From JBCDBH01 sp039184055 (lineage in GTDB: Bacteria > Acidobacteriota > Thermoanaerobaculia > Multivoradales > J023): a DNA stretch of 5,718 bases. Shown in pieces: positions 1-5,718 of the stretch. The position numbers and the translations under genes were made by a program. Positions within the stretch are counted from its first letter, which is position 1. Each line of letters begins with the position of its first letter. Location of the stretch: NCBI GenBank assembly GCA_039184055.1, contig JBCDBH010000380.1:1-5718 (forward strand), in the 5' to 3' direction. The notes under the pieces were generated by a model that saw nothing but the letters and a program-made list of their open reading frames with translations, did no database searches and was not told the origin of the DNA.

Positions 1-502
1 CGCGTCCGAGCGCGCCCGCGCCGATGATCAGAATGCGTTGCAGGTTGTACCCGCGCAGCCGCATCTGCTGGAGCAGGTGCCGCAAAATGACCCGCGCCAC
101 GATCACCATCGCGACACACGACAGCACGTAAAAGCCCATGAAGGCACGGCTGAAGGTGAAGGGATCGCCACTCCCCGGCTCGAGCGGTCGGAACCATGCC
201 TGCAAGCTCGACAGCACGACGGTGGCCACGACCACCGCGAGAAGAATGGTCAGCGCTTCGTCGACCCGGCTGCGATCACGTCGGCTTTGGTAGAGACCGT
301 GGAAATAGAAGACCACCGGCCACAGCACCAAAATCACCGGAAGCAAGCGCAGGTAGACGCCGAAATCGGGCACGCCTTTGGTGAGCGCGGGGATCCCGAC
401 CTCGAAACGGAGGAACCAAGCGGCGAAAAATGCGAGAAGGGCAGCGAGCATATCGCCCGCCAAATAAAGCGCAGCGGTGCTGCGTCGTCGATTGCGAATC
501 AT
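1..502 (-). CDS. Polyprenyl-phosphate sugar phosphotransferase (WcaJ/PssY/CpsE-like), N-terminal part, runs off the left edge
   Basis: Seen: an open frame of 167 codons from ATG (502-500) with no stop before the window edge. The protein starts MIRNRRRSTAALYLAGDMLA and has four hydrophobic segments (about residues 10-31, 51-70, 84-102 and 120-140). Between them are LRFE (31-34) and HGLYQSRR (68-75), patches typical of this family. Then comes a beta strand and a dinucleotide-binding-type loop, RILIIGAGALGR (156-167), the start of the CoA-binding-like Rossmann domain. Known: such proteins usually run to about 450-500 residues, and their missing C-terminal domain transfers a hexose-1-phosphate to undecaprenyl phosphate, initiating repeat-unit assembly at the inner membrane. 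The catalytic domain lies outside the window, so the sugar is unknown and intactness cannot be judged. The start codon directly follows the TGA of the upstream glycosyltransferase gene (505-503), and a GGAG at 515-512 sits 9 nt upstream. This spacing implies translation as the last visible gene of a three-gene operon. Confidence 0.88.
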   Translation of the reverse strand, partial: MIRNRRRSTAALYLAGDMLAALLAFFAAWFLRFEVGIPALTKGVPDFGVYLRLLPVILVLWPVVFYFHGLYQSRRDRSRVDEALTILLAVVVATVVLSSLQAWFRPLEPGSGDPFTFSRAFMGFYVLSCVAMVIVARVILRHLLQQMRLRGYNLQRILIIGAGALGR

Positions 503-1663
503 TCAGGCAGACTCCGGCTCCGCGAGGCAGCGAGCGAGGACGTCGACAAAGCGCGAGCGGAAGATGGCATTGGAGAAAGACTGAGCTCGCTGTCGCAGTT
601 CCAACCGATTGAATCGGATCTGACGAGATTTGTCAATCGCGCTCGTCAGCGCGTCCTCGGGGCTCGAATCACCCAGCTGGTAGAGCACGCCGTGGACCCC
701 GTCGTCGACGATGTCGCACACGCCACCACGGCCGAGCGCGACGACCGGTGTGCACGCGGCCAACGCCTCGACGGCGGCGATTCCGAAGTCCTCGAGACCG
801 GGCTGCACGAAGGCGTGGGCGGTCCGAACCAGCCGCTGGAGCTCGTCGTCGCTGACCCGGCCGTGAAAACGCGTTTCGTCGCCGGCCAGCCGCGCCAGCC
901 GCCGCTCCTCGGACTTCGCACCGGTCCCGACCACATCGAGACCGATACCGAGTCGTTGACAGGCCGTGATCGCGACATCGATCCGCTTATAGGGCGCCAA
1001 CGCCGCCACCATGAGCACCCGGGGCGACCGCTCGTCGGAAGGCGCGTCGTCATCGAACGCCTCGACAGCGACCGGTGGCGCCACCACCTCGGCATCCCGG
1101 CCGTAGTAGCGCTCGATCCGTCGCGCCACCCACGACGAGTTGGCGACGAAGCGATCGACCCGAGGGGCGCTGGCGACGTCCCACATCCGCAACGCGCTGA
1201 GCGCCTGGGCGCGCAACTCGGCGACCAGGCCACGACGCTTGGGAAAGTACTCGTGCTCCTGATCCCAGGCGTAGCGCATCGGCGTGTGGCAATAGCAGAT
1301 GTGAAGCGCGTCGGGCCGTGGAATCACCCCTTTGGCGACACAATGACTGCTCGAGATCACCACGTCGAAATCGCGCAGATCGAAATCCTCGATCGCCGCC
1401 GGAAAGGCCGGCAGAAAGAGACGGTAGTGCTTGGCGATCCGCGGTATGCGCTGGAGACCGCTGACGTGGATGGGATGCGCTTCGAGGGCCGGGCTCACCC
1501 GTCCCTCGAGATGGATGAGGGTGTAAATCGGCGCATCGGGAAAAAGCGCCGCGATCTGCTCGAGAACCTTCTCACCACCGCGCATCCCGGTGAGCCAATC
1601 GTGAACCAAGGCGACACGCCGACCGGCGAGATCGATGCTCGGCGCCTCCGACGCTTCGCTCAC
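503..1663 (-). CDS. GT4-family glycosyltransferase, WbaZ-like (surface polysaccharide assembly)
   Basis: Predicted cytoplasmic enzyme of 386 aa that adds a sugar from a nucleotide-sugar donor to a lipid-linked polysaccharide intermediate. Seen, numbered from the GTG start: an N-terminal strand and loop VALVHDWLTGMRGGEKVLE (about 17-35), HTPMRYAWD (126-134), YKR (225-227) in the donor-binding half, and the retaining-GT motif EX7E as LEDFGIAAVE (E291 and E299), followed by a glycine-rich GRGG stretch. Length and the two Rossmann halves suit GT-B fold GT4 enzymes. The VHDW/RGGEK start is typical of the WbaZ-like subgroup, which includes mannosyltransferases, but donor and linkage cannot be read from sequence. 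Start choice: the frame opens further upstream (to 1810), but that 49-residue extension lies wholly inside the preceding gene. GTG at 1663-1661 overlaps the preceding TGA as GTGA, has GGAAGG 4 nt upstream (1673-1668), and puts the first conserved strand at about residue 17. Confidence 0.9.
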   Translation of the reverse strand: MSEASEAPSIDLAGRRVALVHDWLTGMRGGEKVLEQIAALFPDAPIYTLIHLEGRVSPALEAHPIHVSGLQRIPRIAKHYRLFLPAFPAAIEDFDLRDFDVVISSSHCVAKGVIPRPDALHICYCHTPMRYAWDQEHEYFPKRRGLVAELRAQALSALRMWDVASAPRVDRFVANSSWVARRIERYYGRDAEVVAPPVAVEAFDDDAPSDERSPRVLMVAALAPYKRIDVAITACQRLGIGLDVVGTGAKSEERRLARLAGDETRFHGRVSDDELQRLVRTAHAFVQPGLEDFGIAAVEALAACTPVVALGRGGVCDIVDDGVHGVLYQLGDSSPEDALTSAIDKSRQIRFNRLELRQRAQSFSNAIFRSRFVDVLARCLAEPESA

Positions 1664-2805
1664 GCCACCTTCCCACGCGGTGTCGCGTCCGCGAGCACCC
1701 GGCGATAGATCTCGAGCGTCTGCTCGGCGGCCTTCGGCCAACGGAAATCCTGCGACCGACGCAAGCCCAATTTGGCCAACGACGCGGTGTGCTCCTTGTC
1801 GTTGAGACATTGCACGATGGCGCGCGCCAAGCCGTCGACATCGAGCGGGTTGACCAGGTGGGCATAGCCGGCGGCGATCTCTTTGAGCGCCGAGCCGTTC
1901 GACGTGATGACTGGCACGCCGGAAGCCATCGCCTCGACCACCGGTAGACCGAATCCTTCATAGAGCGTCGGATACAAGAAAAGCGACGCGCCACGATAGA
2001 TCGCCGGCAACGCTTCCTGAGCAACGTGGCCGAGCAGCACCAGCCGATCGGCGATGCCCTCTTGTTCGGCGCGTTGACGAATCTTCCATTCGAGCGCTTC
2101 GTCACGCCCCCCGACACACACCAACCGGTGAGGAAAATCGCTCTTCTCGCGGGCGCGTGCCAGCGCCTTGACGACATTGTCGAGGTTCTTGTGCGGCTTG
2201 GGGTTGCCGACAAAGAGCAGGTAGGGCCGTTCGAGACCGAGATTCTGCAGCCAACGATCCAGATCGTCGTCGCTCACCGGCTCGAGAAAGGTGTCGTCGA
2301 TACCGTTGTAGACCACCTCGATGTCTTCACCGTCGACATCGAAGTAAGACATCAGGTCTTTGCGTGTGTTGCGCGAGACCGCGATGATGCGTTCGCTCTT
2401 GGTGACCGCGCGTCGCAGCATCTGTTCAGCATAGAAATAGGCGACGCGATTGGGAAGGAACTCGGGATAGAGCAAATGAATGATGTCGTGGATCGTCACG
2501 ACGGCGGGACACGGCAAAAGAGACGGCAGCACATAGTGGGTGCTGTGGTAGAGGTCGACCTTGGCGCGAAAGAGCGTCCACGACAGGGTGACCTGCTCAC
2601 GGATCGAATACACCGGTGAGCGTTGCGGAATGGTCTTGACGTTGTCGCCCAGCCGACTGAGCTGCTTGCCCCCGGTGGGTCCGGTGAGCAACAGATACTG
2701 ATTGTCGCGGTCGATCTCGACGAGATGACGCACCAAGTTGCGAACGTAGGTACCAATGCCGAAATCGCGGATTTTCCGCGCGTCGATGGCGATGGTGTAG
2801 GACAA
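1660..2805 (-). CDS. GT4-family glycosyltransferase (MtfB-like), first gene of the leftward operon
   Basis: Predicted 381-aa GT-B retaining glycosyltransferase for polysaccharide repeat-unit synthesis on the cytoplasmic side of the membrane. Seen: IAIDAR then GIGTYVRNL (16-24), the acceptor-side glycine loop; VVTIHDIIHLLYPEF (102-116) with the HD pair at 107-108; AVSRNTRKDL (142-151); VYNGID (165-170); the donor-binding FVGNPKPHKNL (198-208, K206); and YEGFGLPVVEAMASG (282-296) with EX7E at E283 and E291. All core motifs are present and the length is normal, so it looks functional. The start is TTG at 2805-2803, supported by the strong Shine-Dalgarno GGAGGA at 2816-2811 with a 5-nt spacer and by the proximity of the first beta strand; no in-frame ATG or GTG fits as well. 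It is co-directional with, and overlaps by 4 nt, the next GT4 gene, and faces a related GT4 gene across a short divergent region. Mannose or fucose transfer is possible by family analogy but unproven. Confidence 0.91.
   Translation of the reverse strand: MSYTIAIDARKIRDFGIGTYVRNLVRHLVEIDRDNQYLLLTGPTGGKQLSRLGDNVKTIPQRSPVYSIREQVTLSWTLFRAKVDLYHSTHYVLPSLLPCPAVVTIHDIIHLLYPEFLPNRVAYFYAEQMLRRAVTKSERIIAVSRNTRKDLMSYFDVDGEDIEVVYNGIDDTFLEPVSDDDLDRWLQNLGLERPYLLFVGNPKPHKNLDNVVKALARAREKSDFPHRLVCVGGRDEALEWKIRQRAEQEGIADRLVLLGHVAQEALPAIYRGASLFLYPTLYEGFGLPVVEAMASGVPVITSNGSALKEIAAGYAHLVNPLDVDGLARAIVQCLNDKEHTASLAKLGLRRSQDFRWPKAAEQTLEIYRRVLADATPRGKVA
1668..1673 (-). promoter_or_regulatory. Ribosome binding site deciding the GTG start at 1663
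   Basis: Minus-strand GGAAGG (1673-1668) lies 4 nt upstream of GTG 1663-1661, inside the 3' end of the upstream gene. Together with the GTGA overlap it supports this start over the much longer open frame. Confidence 0.6.
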
Positions 2806-2810
2806 CGGCT

Positions 2811-2816
2811 TCCTCC
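2811..2816 (-). promoter_or_regulatory. Strong ribosome binding site deciding a TTG start at 2805
   Basis: Minus-strand GGAGGA (2816-2811), a near-perfect Shine-Dalgarno, is separated by 5 nt from TTG 2805-2803. It is the best ribosome binding site in the window and is what fixes the unusual TTG start of the leftward GT4 gene. Confidence 0.75.
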
Positions 2817-2870
2817 AAAGTAGCGCCCCACGTGCAGGCGAACACGATCCAGGCTACCATTGCCGTCTTG

Positions 2871-2890
2871 CCACGGGCGCTCGCGCGTGG
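2871..2890. repeat. Imperfect 20-bp palindrome (possible operator) in the divergent region
   Basis: Outer arms CCACG and CGTGG, one mismatched pair, inner arms GCG and CGC, and a 2-bp centre: 16 of 20 positions are symmetric. The 2-bp centre suits a protein-binding dyad rather than an RNA hairpin. GC-rich DNA produces such palindromes by chance, so an operator role is only an inference from position. Confidence 0.3.
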
Positions 2891-2913
2891 CCGACGACTA
2901 TTCGAACACCATC

Positions 2914-4368
2914 ATGTATCGACTCCGCCTCATGGCGGCGCGGGTTCGTGCTCTTCTGGCACACCTTCACCCCCGCCGTTTGCCCGACACCGTCAAGAAG
3001 ATCTTCGCCCGTTTCGGCATGATGGGCGTCTACTGGCATCTGCGCGCCTTTTTTCTCCAGCTGGCGTGGGGCATCCAGCCACGCGCCATCGCCAATACGG
3101 TGCGCTGGCTCGCAGCGTGTCGCCGGGACGTCAAGACCCGACGTCGTGATAAACGCCTGACCGTGGCGGTCGATATCTCGCCCCTGTGGGAACCGCTCAC
3201 CGGAATCGGCTGGTATCTCTATCGTCTGCTCGAGCATCTCGCCGACCGGGACGATCTCGAGCTCCGTCTCTACGGCCCGACGCTGGTCGAGAGCGGCGAT
3301 CTGCCCCAGCCCGTGATCACGCTTCCCACCGGCCCGGCGATTCACCTGGTGACCTGGAAGGTGCCTCGCGACCTCAGCTTTTCCTGGGATTTCATGGTGC
3401 GCTGCCTGCGCGCGCTCCAGCCGAGACTGATCGCCGCCGATCGCAACGACCTGCTCTTCGCGCCGAATTATTTCCTGCCGCCATCGTTTCGTCGCGCCCG
3501 TGGCCGCCTGGTGGTGACCGTGCACGATCTCGGTTTCGAGCGGGTGCCCGAAACGCTCCGGGAATCGACCCGTCACGACCTGGCGCGTCATCTCGACCAT
3601 ACGCTCGAACGCGCGACACAGGTCCTCACCGACACCGAAACGGTGCGCGCCGAGCTGCTCGCCAGCGGACGCGGCCTCGACCCGTCGAGCATCCACGCCG
3701 TCCATCTCGGACCGGGACCGGTGGTGATCGGCGCGGGTGATGACGATCCGGCGCATCTTCCCGAGGGCACGCCAGCACGCTACGGACTCTTCGTCGGCAC
3801 GCTCGAGCCACGTAAGGATCTACCGACCCTGATCGCCGCGTGGCGCGAGCTACGCGCCACCTACTCGAACGACGGCGAGCCACCGGCGCTGGTCCTGTGT
3901 GGCCGCTGGGGATGGAAAACCGAACGTCTCGAAGCAGCGGTTCGGGCGGGCCGTGACGAAGGCTGGCTCCATACCTTCGGCTATCTCGCCGACGCCGAGG
4001 TGGCGGCGCTCTATCGTCACGCCTCGCTGGTCGCCCTGCCATCGATCTACGAAGGCTTCGGCTTGCCGGTGGTCGAAGCCCAGGCGCTCGGCATCCCTCT
4101 AGCGGTGAGTGATATCCCCGTGCTCCGCGAGGTGGCGGGCGACGCGGCGATCTTCGCGCCACCCGGGGAGATTCCAGCGTGGACCGATGCCCTGAAACGC
4201 GTGCTCGACGATGACGAGCTTCGAGCCGACTTGATCGCTCGGGGTCACGCTCGCCGGGCGCATTTCGACTGGCGACGTACCGCCAGCGCCACCGCCGCAG
4301 TGTGGATGACGGCGGCCGGTCGCAGCGGCGAGACCTACGAACCCAACCGACTCGCGGAGGTGTCGTGA
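2914..4368 (+). CDS. GT4-family glycosyltransferase with a basic N-terminal extension
   Basis: Predicted retaining GT-B glycosyltransferase, 484 aa from ATG 2914. Seen, with that numbering: a basic leader of about 80 residues rich in Arg with some hydrophobic and aromatic residues (through YWHLRAFFLQLAWG, about 40-53), then the usual GT4 start LTVAVDISPLW (82-92), GIGWYLYRLL (97-106), VVTVHDLGF (200-208, HD at 204-205), FVGTLEPRKDL (293-303), and YEGFGLPVVEAQALG (379-393) with EX7E at E380 and E388. The catalytic core is complete and clearly related to the divergent neighbour at 1660-2805. The position held by AVSRNT in that neighbour reads LTDTET here. The start is uncertain: the frame stays open back to TTG 2860 (502 aa), with GTG 2887 and ATG 2932 also possible, and none has a good Shine-Dalgarno. 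ATG 2914 is a compromise. The stop overlaps the next gene as GTGA (4365-4368), so the two are translationally coupled. Acceptor and sugar are unknown. Confidence 0.88.
   Translation: MYRLRLMAARVRALLAHLHPRRLPDTVKKIFARFGMMGVYWHLRAFFLQLAWGIQPRAIANTVRWLAACRRDVKTRRRDKRLTVAVDISPLWEPLTGIGWYLYRLLEHLADRDDLELRLYGPTLVESGDLPQPVITLPTGPAIHLVTWKVPRDLSFSWDFMVRCLRALQPRLIAADRNDLLFAPNYFLPPSFRRARGRLVVTVHDLGFERVPETLRESTRHDLARHLDHTLERATQVLTDTETVRAELLASGRGLDPSSIHAVHLGPGPVVIGAGDDDPAHLPEGTPARYGLFVGTLEPRKDLPTLIAAWRELRATYSNDGEPPALVLCGRWGWKTERLEAAVRAGRDEGWLHTFGYLADAEVAALYRHASLVALPSIYEGFGLPVVEAQALGIPLAVSDIPVLREVAGDAAIFAPPGEIPAWTDALKRVLDDDELRADLIARGHARRAHFDWRRTASATAAVWMTAAGRSGETYEPNRLAEVS
4356..4360 (+). promoter_or_regulatory. 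Ribosome binding site deciding the GTG start at 4365
   Basis: GGAGG at 4356-4360 (extending to GGAGGTG) lies 4 nt before GTG 4365, within the last codons of the upstream glycosyltransferase gene. It supports GTG 4365 over the in-frame ATG at 4302, which would force a 67-nt overlap and place charged residues before the membrane anchor. Confidence 0.7.
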
Positions 4369-5594
4369 AACGACTGCTGGGCATCGCCTTTCTCCTCGTC
4401 GCCTTGATCGTCGCCACGGTCTTGCATTGGCAACACCACTACACCCCGCGTCCGCGCCCGGCCGCCTTCGATCCGACCTCGCCGCTCGCCGAGCTGTGCA
4501 CGCTCGAGGGTTTTCCCCTGGTGATGTGGATGCCGTTCCCACACCAGAACTTCGGTGCTCTCGATGTCGAACCGGCGTATCTCGCCACCATCGGCCGTCT
4601 CGCCGGTCTCCCGGCGCCACGGTTGCTCGATTTCGGTCCGTTCGCGCTGCCGCCCTCGAACGAGATGGTCATCGTCACCGACGAAGCCGGTGAGCGCTTC
4701 ATCGTCGCGGCGCGGGTCTATCCGGTGCTCGCCGCCTTCGCTCGACTCGCCGGTCGGCTGGCCGCCAATCCCTATCTGGCCGGTGGCACCGTCTATGTCG
4801 ACGAACGCGAAGCCGAGGTCCGCTGGGAAGGCAACGTCTGGTCGGTGCGCAGCGGGATCGAACCGAGCGATGAATCGGCGGCGAGCGCTCTCGAGCCGAC
4901 CACGCCGGTCTACGCTCTGATCGATCTGCGTCAGAGCGTGCATCCGCTGCCGGCGGCCCGCATCCTCCTTTCCCCTCGTGAGGGTGGCGGTCTCACCTTG
5001 GGCACCGAAAACCAGGTGCCCGACGAGCTGTGGCAGCGAGCCGCCGCGATGTCGAGCCCGGACCTCGCGCTCCTCCTGCTCGAAGGCAGCGATCCGGTGC
5101 TCGATACCTCACCTCGGGGTCTCGCCGTCTTCCTCCCCGCCGACGACGGCGCCTGGGAGCTCCCCAGCGCCGCCAGCCTCACCATGCCCGGCGCCAAACC
5201 GTGGGAGCTACCCGGTGAGAACTTGATCCGCATCGGGCGCGACATCGACACCGTGCCCCACGCTGGCTGGACCCTACGCGCGTTCGACGGCTCCAGCCTG
5301 GTCGCGGCGCGCGAGCTCACCGACGCTTTGGTCCCGCTCACCGACCAGATGGTCGACGATCCGCTGGTGTGGGCGTCGTGGCGCGAGCTCGAGCCGAGCC
5401 TGGTGGAGATCCGCCGTATCGCGCGTATGCTCGAACAGGTGCCTCTGGTCCCGGCGCGCGACGTCGAACGTTGGCGCGACGCGGCCCGTGTCTTGGCGCC
5501 GCTCGCCGCCGATCACGAGCGGCTGATGGCGGTCGTCGCGGCCGAGCCACGCGCGCTCCGTCTCGAGCTCATTCCACGAGCTACCACCGAATAA
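4365..5594 (+). CDS. Membrane-anchored protein of unknown function, coupled to a glycosyltransferase gene
   Basis: I do not recognise the family. Seen: 409 aa from GTG 4365. MKR is followed by a single hydrophobic helix (about residues 4-20) ending at HWQHH, with no lipobox cysteine and no clear signal-peptidase site. This looks like an uncleaved N-in anchor with a large periplasmic or extracytoplasmic domain. The rest is soluble in character, with one cysteine (C45), an aromatic and proline patch VMWMPFPHQNFGAL (53-66), alternating strands and Ala/Leu/Arg-rich helices, and an Arg/Glu-rich helical stretch near the end (about 335-395). No catalytic motif, heme site or transferase motif was found. 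It overlaps the upstream GT4 stop by 4 nt (GTGA) and has a Shine-Dalgarno, so it is probably co-expressed with that enzyme. A role in polysaccharide assembly or export is inference from context only. The stop is TAA at 5592-5594 and no hairpin terminator follows. Confidence 0.85.
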   Translation: MKRLLGIAFLLVALIVATVLHWQHHYTPRPRPAAFDPTSPLAELCTLEGFPLVMWMPFPHQNFGALDVEPAYLATIGRLAGLPAPRLLDFGPFALPPSNEMVIVTDEAGERFIVAARVYPVLAAFARLAGRLAANPYLAGGTVYVDEREAEVRWEGNVWSVRSGIEPSDESAASALEPTTPVYALIDLRQSVHPLPAARILLSPREGGGLTLGTENQVPDELWQRAAAMSSPDLALLLLEGSDPVLDTSPRGLAVFLPADDGAWELPSAASLTMPGAKPWELPGENLIRIGRDIDTVPHAGWTLRAFDGSSLVAARELTDALVPLTDQMVDDPLVWASWRELEPSLVEIRRIARMLEQVPLVPARDVERWRDAARVLAPLAADHERLMAVVAAEPRALRLELIPRATTE

Positions 5595-5672
5595 GAATCA
5601 TGGTTCGAATGGATTGACAGGTTGCGGGGCAATGAGTAATCTACTTGTTCCGCCCGGGGGAATGAACACACG
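5595..5672 (+). promoter_or_regulatory. Sigma-70-type promoter and leader region for the gene starting at 5673
   Basis: A perfect -35 TTGACA at 5614-5619, a 17-bp spacer, and a -10 candidate TAATCT at 5637-5642 that keeps the key A at position 2 and T at position 6. The predicted transcript start is near 5649. A purine-rich GGGGGAA (5656-5662) lies 10 nt before ATG 5673, slightly long for a Shine-Dalgarno. The stretch 5591-5650 is visibly more AT-rich than the genes. I see no terminator for the upstream gene, so some read-through is possible. Confidence 0.6.
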
Positions 5673-5718
5673 ATGATCATCCAGCTCGACCGCCTGGGCG
5701 ACGAGCCCTTTGACTGGC
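5673..5718 (+). CDS. Start of a new gene, possibly a YceD/DUF177 protein; cut by the right edge
   Basis: Only 15 complete codons are visible, reading MIIQLDRLGDEPFDW. They follow a good promoter and a purine-rich leader, so a real gene start is likely. A short leading strand then D-x-L-x-x-E-P resembles the N-terminus of DUF177/YceD proteins, which are often encoded just before rpmF (ribosomal protein L32), plsX and fabH. The match is to a handful of residues from memory and is weak. The gene has its own promoter and is probably functionally separate from the polysaccharide genes to its left. Confidence 0.5.
   Translation, partial: MIIQLDRLGDEPFDW

Larger units (their letters stand above)
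2806..2913. other. Divergent intergenic region between two oppositely transcribed glycosyltransferase genes
   Basis: About 108 bp separate the leftward TTG start (2805) and the preferred rightward ATG (2914). Promoters for both directions are expected here. I saw only weak candidates: TACCAT at 2855-2860 on the plus strand could be a -10 box, but 17 bp upstream lies GTGCAG, a poor -35. No pair on the minus strand was convincing. A CACGTG hexamer lies at 2829-2834 and a 20-bp imperfect palindrome at 2871-2890. If the rightward gene starts at TTG 2860 or GTG 2887 instead, the region is shorter. Confidence 0.5.

Noticed and set aside
38..1708. 556-codon plus-strand open frame opposite the leftward operon
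   Set aside because: It is antisense to two well-supported genes with complete family motifs. Its product is rich in Arg, His, Asp and Glu with no domain pattern, typical of the antisense frame of GC-rich genes.
1664..1810. N-terminal extension of 49 codons for the WbaZ-like gene, starting at 1810
   Set aside because: It lies entirely inside the upstream gene, carries no conserved residues, and is made redundant by the GTGA overlap with a Shine-Dalgarno at 1663.
2854..3756. 300-codon minus-strand open frame opposite the rightward GT4 gene
   Set aside because: No recognisable motif. It runs opposite the GT4 N-terminal half and across the divergent region, and its composition is that of an antisense shadow.
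5595..5613. Possible terminator after the unknown membrane protein, around the TTCGAA palindrome
   Set aside because: The symmetric core is only a few bases, with no GC stem and no T run, so it does not meet the pattern of an intrinsic terminator.
5662..5676. Four-codon mini-ORF (ATG AAC ACA CGA TGA) overlapping the start at 5673, as a possible leader peptide
   Set aside because: Its ATG immediately follows the GGGGGA run, too close for normal initiation, and it has no attenuator-like codon bias or hairpin. It is probably chance.
1..5718. Frequent CTCGAG/TCGAGC-like words through the window as a possible dispersed repeat
   Set aside because: They fall in coding frames as common Leu-Glu or Ser-Ser codon pairs in GC-rich genes, without fixed spacing or orientation.

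Overview
The window is GC-rich bacterial DNA (roughly 60-65% GC by eye), densely coded, with tight start/stop overlaps and non-ATG starts (two GTG, one TTG). It reads as a chromosomal surface-polysaccharide (exopolysaccharide, capsule or O-antigen) locus running into what may be a housekeeping block. The taxon cannot be fixed from the sequence. The mix of GT4 transferases, a polyprenyl-phosphate sugar transferase and a possible YceD/DUF177 gene would suit a GC-rich Gram-negative such as an acidobacterium or a deltaproteobacterial relative, but that is inference.

Left half, minus strand, read from about 2805 down to 1: a three-gene operon. It holds a GT4 glycosyltransferase (1660-2805, TTG start behind a strong Shine-Dalgarno), a second GT4 of the WbaZ-like type (503-1663, GTG start overlapping the previous stop as GTGA), and the N-terminal 167 codons of a polyprenyl-phosphate sugar phosphotransferase (1-502). 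This last gene starts on the base after the preceding stop and leaves the window. It would load the first sugar-1-phosphate onto undecaprenyl phosphate, and the GT4 enzymes would extend the repeat unit on the cytoplasmic face of the inner membrane.

Middle: a divergent intergenic region of about 110 bp (2806-2913) that must supply promoters for both directions. It carries a 20-bp imperfect palindrome but no convincing -35/-10 pair.

Right half, plus strand: a third GT4 enzyme (2914-4368, exact start uncertain) with an unusual basic N-terminal extension, clearly related to its divergent neighbour. It is coupled through a GTGA overlap to a membrane-anchored protein of unknown function (4365-5594). 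After a short, more AT-rich gap with a good sigma-70-type promoter (perfect TTGACA, 17-bp spacer), a new gene begins at 5673. Only 15 residues are visible, and they weakly resemble the start of YceD/DUF177 proteins.

The most noteworthy item is the anchored unknown protein locked to a polysaccharide glycosyltransferase. I see no mobile element, CRISPR array, RNA gene or clearly new system.
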